This document shows positions 55,501 through 64,000 of a stretch of DNA of 64,000 bases, piece by piece (position 1 is the first letter of the stretch; the number at the start of each line of letters is the position of its first letter). The stretch is from Solenopsis invicta (Eukaryota; Arthropoda; Insecta; Hymenoptera; Formicidae): the NCBI RefSeq assembly GCF_016802725.1, contig NC_052679.1, forward strand, positions 23,555,561 through 23,619,560, written 5' to 3'. A program made the position numbers and the translations under genes. The notes below the pieces were generated by a model that was not told the DNA's origin, made no database searches, and saw nothing but the letters and a program-made list of their open reading frames with translations.

Positions 55501-56594
55501 AACTTTCCTCTGGCGGTTGGCAACCTTCCTTTAAATCCAAATTGATTCGTCACATTATAAAATTAGGATTTTTTAATCTCTACGTAAACTAAATTTAAGC
55601 AATCCAATACTTATTGTATTAAATGCGAAATGTAAATTTACATATTGCAATACCAGAAACTGTCCGTGATTCTCACATACACTCAATAAGCGCAAGCATG
55701 TATCTAGGATTAATTTCTGACGTTTATCTTCGGCGCGCGCGCGCTCACGCGTCCGCGAGGACGTTATACAAACCTACAGGATATTGCTTTCGCGCCGAGT
55801 GCTCTCTTGCGGAAAGGGGGATTCCATTTTCTCGAGCGTCGGAAAATTTAAGGAGAGTCTCACCTTAAGAGGACGCGAGAAAAAGGGACGCGAGAAAGGA
55901 GCAAAGAGGGGAGGGGGGAGGACAGATTCGCGACGCGATTGCGGCGACGTTGAATCGACGTCCGTAAAACACGGAACTCGCTTGACCCAGGTTCAAGCCG
56001 TGTCGCGGTCGTAGTACATGCCATAAATCAGTCTATCGATTCTTCTCCTCGCCCTGCACCCGCGAAGAGAAACTTTTGCCTTCGTCGCGGCTATGCCGGC
56101 GGAAAAATGGAGGCGCCCCGATGCATGGAAGATTAGAAAGGGCGGATATGTGGGGGTTGGAAGAAGGGGGACCGGTTGTCCAGGGAACGGCAAGAAGTTT
56201 CGCCCTCGGCGGGAGAGCGCGCGCGGCCAGATCTTCTCTCTTATCGAATCTACTTGCAGGCTGTGTTTTCCGTAGAAAAATAGATTACGGCACGGATCGG
56301 GCGCGAGTCGCAAAAAGACAGCTCGTCGTTTACTCGCGAGCGCAAAAATCGAGGCCGGCTTTAGTTCTTATCTCGACGACTCTTCGAAAGAGAGAGCGCG
56401 TTTGATAAATGGATCTAACGGCGCATCAATGTGCGCATCCCTCGAGAAATACAATTTATGATACACGTCGTACAGCAGAAATGCAGCCCGATTTAGCGAT
56501 TTAGAACGTTAACAATCGAATCTTGAGTTTCTCCGTGTTAAGTCACACGGTTCGTTTTGCCGAAACTTCAATACCGACGATTAAATTTTATGAT

Positions 56595-56628
<34 letters not shown>

Positions 56629-56775
56629 GAGTGATTATTAATGAATGTTCCCACTTTTTACCATCGGAACATGCATTTGTAATTTCTAATATAATAATAT
56701 GTTAGAAATATGTATCCGTTGGTAAATCATGCAGTAAAAAGTGAAAACATTCATTAATAACCCTATACATGTATA

Positions 56776-56830
<55 letters not shown>

Positions 56831-57997
56831 ACATTTAAAATCGTTAATTGCAAAACTTGAAACTTTAATTTTATTTATTCATGACCTTTGAGAACATTTT
56901 TCATGGATTTAAGATTTATCGGCTAAACTCCATCCGTAATGAGCACCGTAGTATTACCGAGATTAGTATAATAAACTTTTATGAGAGTGTTATTGAAAAG
57001 ATCAGATTTTTATTTGCAAGTTAATTGAGAGATTGGATGTGACAAAGATATAAACCTACTCCGTGTTTCGGTGATTCATTTAGAAGAGACACTGGTAACA
57101 CGCAATGTGAAATATGCAGGACATCAGAATTATTGCTGCTTCTTTTATCTACTGATTAAGTATTTGAACAATTTTTGGACCCGACTATTTCATAATTTGA
57201 TACGTGAATCTTTTTCGTATTCCAACTTTTGACATTTTGACATTCCGACAATCTAGTTTCACGTTTCATTACGTTTAATTAAAGATTGATTACAGAGAAA
57301 GGATATAAAAAGATTCAAGAATGTTTAAAGGTATAGATATAGAACGAAGAGAGGAATATAAAGAACATCGTGAATTCCTTGCATTACGAGTGCGTAATAA
57401 ATATAGAAGAACGTCTTTACCTTATAAGATTAATTAATTTTTTGATTGCAGTGTATAATTAAATCGATGAAAAAAAAGAGTGAGATAATCGAGGATTATT
57501 GTACTTCGAAAAAGATGAAAGGAATTTCTAAAGTAAATAATTCTATTCATAATTGTACAAATAATTGAAACTTTTGACAAACTTTATACTTTTAGAGATA
57601 TTATTCAGACATAAAATAATTCAAATAATTGTTTCACATTGTAAAATTAAAATTTTCGTTTTATTTCTTTATCGCTCAACAAATGTAAATCTATTTTGCT
57701 GTTAGTTGACTTCGCAATGATGGAAATTTTCACATGTTCATTTGCACCTATTATGTACTTATATACAGAATAAATTACTCACGTTAACTTGTATGCCAGC
57801 CACATCGAAAGTGCTGTAGGGTGGCGATGGTGGTCTGCGGTCGGGTATGAAGCGATAAAATTCGTGATCATTGAAAAACCATTGTATAGTGTACAAAGGT
57901 AAGCCCTCCAGGTCGTAATGGCATGACAATGTTACGGTATCGCCTGATCTGACCATGGTCGGTACATTTATCGTCAGATCTTTCAAACCTGTTGCAC
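12145..57997 (-). CDS. beat: Beaten-path (Beat) family Ig-superfamily cell-surface protein, 5' partial
   Basis: Joined exons, in transcript order: 57997-57783, 48208-48073, 45393-45260, 36745-36502, 12314-12145. With one base from the missing upstream exon they total 900 nt, giving 299 residues and a TAG stop. Residues 1-117 form the first Ig domain (Cys26, Trp40, Cys96, with the family pattern LxxVxIxxPxxVxxGxxxxLxCxYDLEG...LYxxxWFxxxHEFYRF and the TGTYKCEVSA strand). Residues 118-230 form the second Ig domain (Cys143 in NCTSG, Trp156, Cys208). Residues 261-283 are a hydrophobic segment and a 16-residue tail follows. N-glycosylation sequons lie at Asn72, Asn142 and Asn181. Known for the family: Beat proteins act in axon guidance and defasciculation, and several bind Sidestep-family partners. 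The signal peptide and start exon are not in view. The subgroup (Beat-I to VII) could not be settled by eye, so the symbol names the family only. Family call very likely; ends of the set less so. Confidence 0.93.
12974..13281. mobile_element. Short inverted-repeat element (MITE), 54-bp perfect arms
   Basis: 12986-13039 and 13215-13268 are perfect inverted copies over 54 bp (arm starts AGGCAAATAGCAATTTTAGG), with weaker pairing extending to about 12974 and 13281. The centre holds direct and inverted copies of a TTTTAAAGCAGGCATTTTGTG unit. A TTAGG-type run sits beside the left arm at 13041-13056. Perfect arms suggest recent insertion or gene conversion. No coding capacity. Confidence 0.85.
13041..13056 (+). 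repeat. Short interstitial TTAGG-type telomere repeat
   Basis: GGTTAGGTTAGGTTAG, about three copies of the arthropod telomere unit, located inside the 12974-13281 element. Confidence 0.8.
16811..16989. mobile_element. Short inverted-repeat element (MITE), 179 bp
   Basis: Arms of about 62 bp starting GTTGAAATACAGATA and including GGATCATTGAAATAATTACA pair with few mismatches. The centre carries a second inner palindrome (GATAACT...AGTTATC). The whole copy could fold as one long hairpin. No coding capacity. Confidence 0.85.
17041..17098. repeat. 21-bp tandem repeat, ~2.8 copies
   Basis: Unit YRTATATAATATTATCATAAT repeated at 17041, 17062 and, partially, 17083. Confidence 0.8.
19144..19169. 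repeat. (CT)n microsatellite
   Basis: Perfect CT run within a GC-rich island of the large intron. Confidence 0.9.
20379..20451. repeat. (TC)n microsatellite, ~36 units
   Basis: Longest uninterrupted TC run in the window. Confidence 0.97.
21284..21379 (+). ncRNA. Candidate small-RNA hairpin, 96 nt
   Basis: The left arm (21284-21324) and right arm (21340-21379) form a stem of about 40 bp with only one small internal loop and G-U wobbles. The terminal loop is about 15 nt. Size and shape are in the range of animal miRNA precursors. No known miRNA sequence was recognised. A collapsed inverted-repeat transposon would look the same, so this is only a candidate. Confidence 0.35.
22691..23586 (+). 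mobile_element. R1 copy 2, ~0.9 kb
   Basis: Same order of blocks as copy 1: ACTGTATC start, GCTGAGTT, TTTAAACATTTATTTAAAAT-like block, GTATTGGGTACATA, TTCACCATGT, TTAGAAACGG and a CTTACCTTA end. No coding capacity. Confidence 0.72.
25949..25979. repeat. (AG)n microsatellite
   Basis: AG run with one AAA interruption in a GC-rich island. The long open frames overlapping it are compositional. Confidence 0.9.
26782..26802. repeat. Poly-A tract
   Basis: About 20 consecutive A. No retroposed sequence was recognised upstream. Confidence 0.9.
27020..27078. promoter_or_regulatory. Candidate POU-octamer cluster
   Basis: The palindrome GGCTGCGCAGCC (27020-27031) is followed by two ATGCAAAT octamers (27036-27043 and 27071-27078) in the same orientation. 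The octamer is the classic POU-domain site. Function is inferred. Confidence 0.25.
29388..29395 (+). promoter_or_regulatory. TATA-box-like site in a GC-rich intronic island
   Basis: TATAAAAG preceded 20 bp upstream by GCGACGTCAGCGTCGC, a 6-bp-arm palindrome with a CRE-like half site. A 15-codon open frame begins at 29415. Orientation is antisense to beat. No gene downstream was recognised. Confidence 0.25.
33750..34020. repeat. Degenerate AT-rich minisatellite
   Basis: Many imperfect copies of an ATATAATTAC / ATACATAATT-like unit of about 9-11 bp, ending in a plain AT run. The sequence is partly self-complementary throughout. Confidence 0.8.
36502..36745 (-). CDS. beat: beat exon encoding the second half of Ig domain 2
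   Basis: 244 nt. The acceptor is ttgttgtttcag|ATCATG and the donor is GGTCACC|gtaagtac. It enters in phase 0 and leaves in phase 1. Residues 163-243 contain an extended loop (IRHHENAHENES) and then LIEFRVTNSMFRKGHLHLRC, which supplies the second cysteine (Cys208) of Ig domain 2. The segment TVSISDVYRKSADIEI follows, as in Beat proteins. The last residues are a Pro/Gly-rich linker leading to the membrane-proximal exon. Confidence 0.93.
37322..37340. repeat. (AT)n microsatellite
   Basis: Short perfect AT run. Confidence 0.9.
40510..40545. repeat. (GA)n microsatellite
   Basis: GA run with one AAA interruption, ending in GGGGGGG. Confidence 0.92.
43069..43135 (+). ncRNA. Candidate hairpin, 67 nt, 32-bp stem
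   Basis: Arms 43069-43100 and 43104-43135 pair over 32 positions: 28 Watson-Crick, three G-U and one mismatch, with a 3-nt loop. It lies in a beat intron. It could be a small-RNA precursor or a tiny palindromic insertion. No known RNA family recognised. Confidence 0.25.
45196..45221 (+). repeat. G-rich tract with G-quadruplex potential
   Basis: Runs of 7, 10, 3 and 3 G separated by single A, so four G-runs with one-base loops. In the beat transcript this is a C-rich tract 39-64 nt past a donor site, ending in CATAG like a 3' splice site. Confidence 0.7.
45260..45393 (-). CDS. beat: beat exon encoding the first half of Ig domain 2
   Basis: 134 nt. The acceptor is attattatgccttag|ACGCCC and the donor is GAAGTC|gtaagtat. 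It enters in phase 1 (split Asp codon) and leaves in phase 0. Residues 119-162 contain VGETLRANCTSGKSRPAP and VTWKLNGEVV, the B- and C-strand cysteine and tryptophan of the second Beat Ig domain, including the NCTS sequon common in the family. A long C-rich tract lies in the intron 39-64 nt past the donor. Confidence 0.94.
45394..48072 (-). other. beat: beat intron, about 2.7 kb, phase 1
   Basis: Joins Ig domain 1 to Ig domain 2. GC-rich near 45400-45600, otherwise AT-rich. It contains R2 copy A (46170-47060). No coding signal seen. Confidence 0.88.
46170..47060 (+). mobile_element. R2 copy A, non-autonomous inverted-repeat element
   Basis: The left end TTGAGCCGAATAAGACCC matches the reverse complement of the right end, CTGAACCGAATAAAACTC. 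Internal blocks shared with 62178-62890 include TTTCTAAAAATTAAA, ACCCTAAGGAATTTCG and TTTATTTACRAATRTTTT. No coding capacity seen. Confidence 0.7.
48073..48208 (-). CDS. beat: beat exon encoding the C-terminal strands of Ig domain 1
   Basis: 136 nt. The acceptor is cgcgttttacag|GTCTCC and the donor is GTTGTCG|gtaagtac. It enters in phase 0 and leaves in phase 1. Residues 73-117 include LTGTYKCEVSAGSPSYHT, the diagnostic F-strand cysteine region of the first Beat Ig domain, followed by the strand ending KMEVV. A potential N-glycosylation sequon, Asn-Val-Ser, is created exactly across the junction with the previous exon. Confidence 0.94.
49584..49626. repeat. Perfect 19-bp hairpin
   Basis: TGTATATTCTGTTATTGAC (49584-49602), loop AGTGA, then its exact reverse complement (49608-49626). 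Confidence 0.9.
50531..51131 (-). mobile_element. R1 copy 3, inverted and truncated
   Basis: The reverse complement follows R1 copies 1 and 2 from the left end to the ACTGCGRAGATTARTA block. The last ~240 bp present in the other copies are missing. Confidence 0.68.
53449..53470. repeat. (TC)n microsatellite
   Basis: TC run with TTT interruptions in a GC-rich island. Confidence 0.85.
54933..55085 (+). repeat. R3 copy 1
   Basis: Homologous to the reverse complement of 59826-59982 across about 155 bp. Shared blocks include ATTGTTGCA, AAAACTGCTAT, CTTTCTAG and TTTTGTTTGAGAAATATAA. One frame encodes QSFILSFCLRNI in both copies with mainly silent changes in that stretch. Confidence 0.65.
56593..56628. 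repeat. (TA)n(CA)n compound microsatellite
   Basis: TA run passing into ACACAC, directly left of the 56629-56764 element. Confidence 0.9.
56629..56764. mobile_element. Short inverted-repeat element flanked by TA runs
   Basis: Ends pair as GTGATTATTAATGAATGTT (left) with AACATTCATTAATAACC (right). CACTTTTTAC and its partner pair next, and the centre pairs ATTTCTAA with TTAGAAAT. TA-rich flanks on both sides fit insertion of a mariner-like MITE at TA, but the duplication cannot be proved inside microsatellites. Confidence 0.7.
56779..56823. repeat. (TA)n microsatellite
   Basis: Perfect TA run of about 22 units right of the inverted-repeat element. Confidence 0.93.
57783..57997 (-). CDS. beat: beat exon encoding most of Ig domain 1
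   Basis: 215 nt. On the minus strand the acceptor is ttattgcttgcag|GTGCAAC and the donor is GTTAAC|gtgagtaa. The exon enters in phase 1 (two bases complete a Gly codon begun upstream) and leaves in phase 0. It encodes residues 1-72, including the motifs LSCHYDLEG and WFFNDHEFYRF, which match the core of the first Beat Ig domain. Because it enters in phase 1, the preceding exon, expected to carry the signal peptide, must end one base into a codon. The reading frame stays open well upstream of the acceptor but shows no signal peptide. Confidence 0.93.
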
Positions 57998-59825
57998 CTG
58001 CAAGCAATAAAAAAAAAACATGCTCTCTATGAAAGACGTTCGATCGATGAGCGTATAATAGTGCATCTCGTTTGCGTGTGCGAGGAATATTTATTGATAC
58101 AGAATCATAACGAATAACAATTGCGATTAGAATTCGCAAAGTGTATACAGTATAGTTCATGAATTATTCTAGCCATGCATTTGCGTACGACGCAATAGTC
58201 GCGCCGCGCTTGATTGATACGCGCCATCTCCGAATGTGATTTTAGGATTAAGCGCCGGTCAGAAAGTGGAACGGTCATAAATAATTCAGATAAATTTTTC
58301 ACGTCAGGAATTAAAACTTCGCGACGTGATTTAATGTTCTATCAGCGATTGCAAATCTATATGTTGCCATTAGTCGACTTTCCATAACTGATGAGAAATG
58401 TCCAGCTAAAAAAATTTTGAATACCTTTTATGAGTAATCAAGCTAGAACTTTAAATATGGTTCATTTAATATTTTATCTATTTAAAAAAATACGTAGTAA
58501 TTGAACCAAGCAGTAATTAAAAACAAAATTTATAGACGTACATTATTTGTAGAATTCGCATAGTTTTTAATTGCAAAAGTTATTTATACAAGAGATTGTG
58601 ATATTAATCGTAATTTGGTAATATAATTTTATTGACTATTTATTTTTTTAAAGATCATCTAAAAAGCTAAAAAAAAGTGTTATTAATTTTTCAAGTTTTG
58701 TTGTTGCTGAGTTAAGATTGATATTTCCCTTTGTATTAATTGTGTTATCACAAAAAGTAACTGTCGTTATCATTTTATTACAAAAAATTGTAACGATTAC
58801 AAGGAATGTGTTATCAATTTTACATTTTTAATTTATATTAAAAATTTAAATGACATTTATTATTACAACATTTATAATTTACGTTGCAATGAAACACGTA
58901 TAAAAGAAAAATTAAAAAGTTTTAATTTATATAATACTATACTAATATTCACTGATAATTGTAAGCTTTGTATTTTAATTTATTAAAACCAGCAGAAAAA
59001 AATGTTTTTTAATGTAAACATTTCTCTTCAGGAATCGAGTAATTAGAAACGAAACTATGTGACTTAACTATTTCAAATGATACGTAATGTTTACATTTTT
59101 GTAAAAAATCATATATTTTTAGTATAAAGTATAAGAATGAAAGCAGAGAAATATGTTAACAATTTTTCAAAAATGTTTTTTATTATTGCACTAGAACTGA
59201 GATTTAAATTCATACGTGTTTCATTATTCGATAGGATATTGAGAGAACGAGGGATGTATTTCTGAAGAGATATTTTTCCTTAAGATTAAGCCTATACCAA
59301 TCCTATTTCCATTCCTTTTTCCATTTCGCGAGGAAAGACATTTTGCTTTCTAAGCACGATTCCGTGCAGAGAGAACAGTTTTCAAACTGCAACGTCATCA
59401 ATTCACGCAAGAAATAAATTGACTTAGCACCGATCATTAAATGCGAATTTACCGATAATGGAATAAAAATGTATGCTTTTAAAAAAATCAATTTTGTTAT
59501 TAATCTTTGAAGGAAATAAGCATGATTGTTATCTGATCGACTCAATACGTATATTAATTATTGTAGAAATTGACTGAAAATTTCATTAACGTGAATGGAT
59601 GCTGTGATCTACTTATGCTGAATGACAAATCTATCATACATAATTAACTCAATTAGCATAACTGATTGCATCTCGTCAACGTTTGTTAAAGTGCTCGATC
59701 AAACAATAGTGCAGCGTAATACACGTAATTTTCGGTGTAAATTCTATTGACGCGATTGCCATGCCATCAACGGTATAAACGCGATGAAACTCGGGAGAAA
59801 CAGCATTGTATTTATGTAACAAGAA

Positions 59826-59982
59826 GCTTGTTAATACTAACGTACCACTCTGTTTTTGAATTATATTTCTTAAACAAAAGCTGAGAATAAAAAAACTTTG
59901 AACTGTAAACATCAGCTAGAAAGCAGTCTTGTATCAGATTGCATAGCAGTTTACAATACCGTTTTGTATTCTGCAATAATTA
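59826..59982 (-). repeat. R3 copy 2, inverted relative to copy 1
   Basis: The minus strand aligns with 54933-55085 and similarity ends near the AAGCTTCTTG sequence. Flanks of the two copies are unrelated. Confidence 0.65.
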
Positions 59983-60084
59983 ATATTATAAGAGGGTTAA
60001 CAAAAAATAAGCGTAAACAATAATTATAATTTGATTTTTTCATTTTATTTTATATTAAAAACAAATATATGTAAATCACGATAT

Positions 60085-60125
60085 GTCGCAATCTCACTTG
60101 CAGGCTTTCTTCAGCTACAGATACT
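60085..60125 (-). repeat. Retroelement-tail-like motif
   Basis: On the minus strand: GCTGAAGAAAGCCTGCAAG, followed shortly by GCGACATATCGTG and AT-rich sequence ending in A-rich repeats. It resembles the two motifs near 9.2 and 9.65 kb. Confidence 0.3.
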
Positions 60126-60282
60126 CGTATAAAAATTAAAAAAATGTAAAAGTTTAATTACAAAAACATATTTTACTAATTAAAAGTGACAAGAAGCAAT
60201 CTCAAAATAAAATTTTTTTAATAATAGGTTGTTCTGTGTGTTAATAATCGTAGATGGACACAAATGTGTGTGTGTAAAAGAA

Positions 60283-60304
60283 AGAGAGAGAGAGAGAGAG
60301 AGAG
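60283..60304. repeat. (AG)n microsatellite
   Basis: Short perfect AG run. Confidence 0.9.
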
Positions 60305-60847
60305 AACGCAAATGATTGTCGCGATCGGAAAACGCTTAACTCGCGCTCGGAGCTCTCTCTCAGTCGACGAATGTTTAGAGCTACCGACGCCGTCGAAATA
60401 CGGTTGTCTTTTGGTAATTTCCACTCGAAGCCCTTGCGGTCATCGGTTCGCCCGCCCGTACCGGGGCCGTCTTACCGTCGATTCTGAGACGCTCGGAGTC
60501 TTACTCGGGCGATGCGATCAAAGCGAGTCGGCGGCGCCTCTATTACCCGTCCAAGGAAGGAAACTACGATCCTCGTGCACGATCCTCTTTGTCCACCTCT
60601 CAAGAAACCAATTACAAAGAAGGAAGCGCGCTATCGCGCGCCGCGCGAGTTAAATTAATTCAATGTACGTGTTAGTATTGAGCTAAATGCTTTCGATAAA
60701 CTTTGCTGAGCGCCTCGTAAAGGGCCGCGCGTTTGCGGTACAACTTATTCCCAGGGTAAACTTTATTCACGCCGTCAAGCTAGCCTGAAAGTGGAACTCT
60801 GGTAGCCGCAATTTCGTAATTAGTATAATAAATAATCTAGTGCGAGA

Positions 60848-60861
60848 AAGAGAGACAGAGA

Positions 60862-60910
<49 letters not shown>
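60848..60910. repeat. (AG)n microsatellite
   Basis: Long AG run with CAG interruptions. The Ser/Leu-rich open frames across it are artefacts. Confidence 0.93.
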
Positions 60911-60914
<4 letters not shown>

Positions 60915-62098
60915 AGGGAGACGTAGAAACGTTTACATAACGTAGGTACATCCCGCATGTAACGTAGCACTCCTTGAAATGGGATAAAAATGCACGAAAC
61001 GTGCGCGGCATAGGATGCGCTTTCGCGAGACGCGGAAACATAATGCTTTCCACCGCGCACGGTACCTGCGGACCTTAAATGGATTCATAATGTTGCCAGT
61101 GGACGATCGTCGGCGTTACTGCTTACTGCGCGGCGATTAAGTTAGCGTCACTTTATCTCGCGCTCGCTAATCAGATGGAGATTTACGCGGATCTTAAAGC
61201 GTGACGCTGCGCTATGAATCTGAAGCGACCCGCCAAGTTGGTCGTTCGAATGGAACGGAAGAATCTAATTTTTCAGTTTTATTATTATGCCTCGGGTTTA
61301 CGGGGCGTTTTCGTCGTTCGGCATAACGCCGGCCGGATCGACATCGCTCAAGCAACGTTCGGCATTTCAAATGCGGAATTGCATGGGCGAGCAAATGGAG
61401 ATGCATCCTCGCGAAATAGCGGGGGCGTAACGTGCAAACGGCGGAACGTCACGATTAGAGGTTTCGCATATGGTGCACGATGCCCACGAGACATTTAGTT
61501 GCTGGAGATGTTTCGGCGGGCCGGGCACTGTGTTTATTTTCGCCATTAAGCTGGGGGAAATATGGGTTAACTGCTACCGAGGGCCGCAGATCGGTGATTA
61601 AGTGCAATAAATAATTCCGAGGCACGGAGTGCCGCACTAAGCTGCGCACAGATAACACCATTGTGTGCGCGGGCGATCCCGTGCTTTTTGAGAGCGTAAT
61701 TTCGCGAAAGAGCAGGAGATAACATGCAAATGCTGCGACATCTCGTTTCGCAGAATGCTCTCGATACTGTAGCAATTTATTGTCCGTAAAAAGGCGCGCG
61801 CGTATAAATATACGTAAAAGAGATATCGCGTCTAATTGTAAGTGCAAGGCAGATAACTCTAGATTGATTCATATACCGGCAAAGTTAACCTGCCAGAGAA
61901 ACGACCATCCCTCTCTTTTAATTCTTCTTCTCTCCCTTCTTTAGAGAGAGAGAACTTTCACGATGCTGATTCCCCTCAAGAAATGTTCTCTTTAATTGAT
62001 CCCAAAAGGGACCGAGAAACATTTTTGTTACAGTTGTGAGGTTTGTCTTCTTGATGACTTGTTTACGTATACTTATAGCTAAACAATTTTATATTGGA

Positions 62099-62101
<3 letters not shown>

Positions 62102-62144
<43 letters not shown>
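62102..62144. repeat. (TG)n microsatellite
   Basis: Perfect TG run of about 21 units next to R2 copy B. Confidence 0.95.
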
Positions 62145-62148
<4 letters not shown>

Positions 62149-62177
62149 ATGAATGAAGTGATTAGGATTAAGATGTA

Positions 62178-62890
62178 TTTGAGCCGTCTGAGGCATTAAA
62201 TAAGACCCCTTTTAAATTTACCATTTAAAAATGTTGTTTTACGCCTAAAGTACATATATGCTTAAAAGATGTGTCGCAGTCAAATAGTCAAAGGAATAGT
62301 CAAAGAAGGGTTATATTTATATATACAATATTTTTAAAAACAAAGTACTGATTAAATAAAATCCGCTAATATGACAATTGTTATTATGATTATTGTTATT
62401 TTTTTATTATGTGCGAGCATTATAGGATAACGATTTTTAATACTATTAAATTTTGAGAAGCTAAAGCTGCACTCAAATGGCTATTAATTTCTAAAAATTA
62501 AATGATTAATTTAAAGATAAAATTTAGGATAATTGTAATATTTGCATAAACCCTAAGGGATTTCGTTTTTGTGAGTAATAATTATTTTAAATCTGATTAA
62601 AATAATATACAGTAATAAACAATATTTAGTTTTTTGTTATTTTCAATTTATTTTTAATTTGAGCTTTATTTTAATGTAATTATAAACAAGTAAAATTGAT
62701 CAATGTCAAAGTTTAAAAACATTCTTTTTTTGTTTATTTACGAATATTTTATATATATATATGCAAGACATATTTTATTTTTGTTAATGATTGAAATAAA
62801 GAACGTATTTAATTTAATTTAATTCAATATTCTCATAAATGGAATAAAAAAAAATAAAATAAATTAAGTGGATCTCTTATTTGACTCATG
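62178..62890 (+). mobile_element. R2 copy B, ~0.7 kb
   Basis: The left end TTTGAGCC...AATAAGACCCC and right end CTCTTATTTGACTCATG are an imperfect inverted pair. Internal sequence follows copy A in order, with deletions. Confidence 0.65.
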
Positions 62891-64000
62891 CTGAGAGAAA
62901 GACACTTTAAAATTTATTTGTGGAATATAAATGTATTTTACTGAAATAAATCTTTATTTAAACAATACTAAATAAAACTTTATTCCTAACAAATAAACGA
63001 ATTAATAAAAAAACAAAATAAAAAAAATATATATCACAGAAATATATATTTCGTCATTTCCAAATTTTTTGTAATCAATAAATATTGAATAAAACGTCAC
63101 AAAAGTAACATTTGCTTGCTAATATTTTGACATTTCTTTTTCAAGTTAAGTACTTTATAATTTACGTTGATGAATCGTTTGTTAATAAATTGATGCAGAT
63201 ATTTTTACATTTCTCTCTCTTTCTTTCTCCATATATTTTTTTTCAAATATTTGTATTAATAAAATTTTTTTAATACTTTATACTGTGTTTGGTCGCACAT
63301 ATATTATCCAAGTGTATTGTTCTCTGATGTAATTGCTAATTAATTTTATAATATTGAAAAATAATGATATTAATACTAATTTAATTTAAATGCAGAAGTT
63401 ATGTAGTAAATAAAAATAAATGTAAAAAAGAGCATCTTAAAAAATAAAGTTCACAATTTCCAGTAATGATTCATAAACTAAATCTATAATAAAATTAATA
63501 AATAATAAAGTAATACGTAGCAAGAAAATAATAATAGTGATAAAATATACGTAGAAAAGGTACAAAACTTCGTATTAATAGTATGCAACGAAAATATAAT
63601 GTAAAGTGAATTAAATAGTTGGAGCACTACTAAATGTCTTTCAAAAATTTTTTACTATACACTTTTTATATTATATATGTATAATACATAATATTAAATA
63701 TGTTCGCTATGTGAGTATTTTTCTAAACCTTTATCATGGCTACGAGTTAATTTGGATAAATGACACTTGCAAGAGATATCAAATGCGAAATGTCACACAC
63801 AGCTGCTCCGCGTTTTCATAAAATCAGCTATCAAAATTTGTAAAATTTATTCCGCAGTTGAATAGAATTAACGCGACCATATACGCAATTTAAAATACAC
63901 TATGAAATTTATTTAGCAATTTTGTCAAAATCCAAGTGCAACTGTTATGAATTATCGAATTAATAATCGAATTATATTTTAATTTTGAGTTAAAAAGAAA

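Larger units (their letters stand above)
48209..57782 (-). other. beat: beat intron, about 9.6 kb, phase 0
   Basis: Splits Ig domain 1. It contains the truncated inverted R1 copy 3, a perfect 19-bp hairpin, R3 copy 1 and the 56629-56764 inverted-repeat element. GC-richer islands lie at about 48200-49300, 51300-53900 and 55720-56500. No extra exon recognised. Confidence 0.85.
57998..64000 (-). other. beat: 5' intron or upstream region of beat, incomplete
   Basis: The acceptor at 57998-58000 implies an upstream exon ending in phase 1. I found no ATG-initiated signal-peptide exon with a matching donor here, so it probably lies beyond the window. GC-rich sequence at 60310-61850 could hold a 5' UTR exon or enhancer (for example a gtaaga donor-like site near 60475 on the minus strand), but this is weak. 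R2 copy B, R3 copy 2, a retroelement-tail motif and microsatellites also lie here. 62890-64000 is AT-rich and otherwise featureless. Confidence 0.6.

Noticed and set aside
57998..58160. Upstream extension of the first Ig exon as coding sequence with its own start
   Set aside because: A clean acceptor lies at 57998-58000 and the upstream residues lack a signal-peptide pattern, although the frame stays open.
60264..60653. 129-codon plus-strand open frame
   Set aside because: Starts in an (AG)n tract and sits in GC-rich sequence. No domain was recognised.

Overview
The window looks like insect nuclear DNA. It is AT-rich, with GC-richer islands, large introns with canonical GT/AG junctions, many (AG/CT)n, (GT)n and (TA)n microsatellites, short decayed inverted-repeat transposons, and a small run of the arthropod-type telomere unit TTAGG. 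The mix of GC-rich islands and AT-rich stretches fits Hymenoptera, perhaps an ant, but that is inference. There are no bacterial operons, CRISPR arrays, phage genes or convincing tRNA/rRNA genes.

One protein-coding gene is well supported. It is a beaten-path (Beat) family immunoglobulin-superfamily cell-surface gene on the minus strand. Five exons can be placed to the base: 57783-57997, 48073-48208, 45260-45393, 36502-36745 and 12145-12314. Intron phases run 1-0-1-0-1 and every junction keeps the frame. The exons encode 299 residues: two Ig-like domains, then a hydrophobic C-terminal segment and a stop. The exon(s) for the start codon and signal peptide were not found and probably lie beyond position 64000. 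The last intron, about 24.2 kb, is the largest.

Layout: 1-12144 is 3' flank and candidate 3' UTR, with a tandem duplication, a foldback, a tRNA-like sequence and retroelement-tail motifs. 12145-57997 is the beat gene, with introns carrying short transposon copies, hairpins, microsatellites and possible regulatory islands. 57998-64000 is the 5' intron or upstream region, with further repeat copies.

Repeat families with more than one copy here are: R1, about 0.9 kb (4066, 22691, and inverted at 50531); R2, about 0.7-0.9 kb (46170 and 62178); and R3, about 155 bp (54933, and inverted at 59826). Single inverted-repeat elements sit at 12974, 16811 and 56629. Several long-stem hairpins are worth testing as small-RNA precursors, above all 21284-21379. 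Nothing in the window amounts to a clearly novel multi-gene system.
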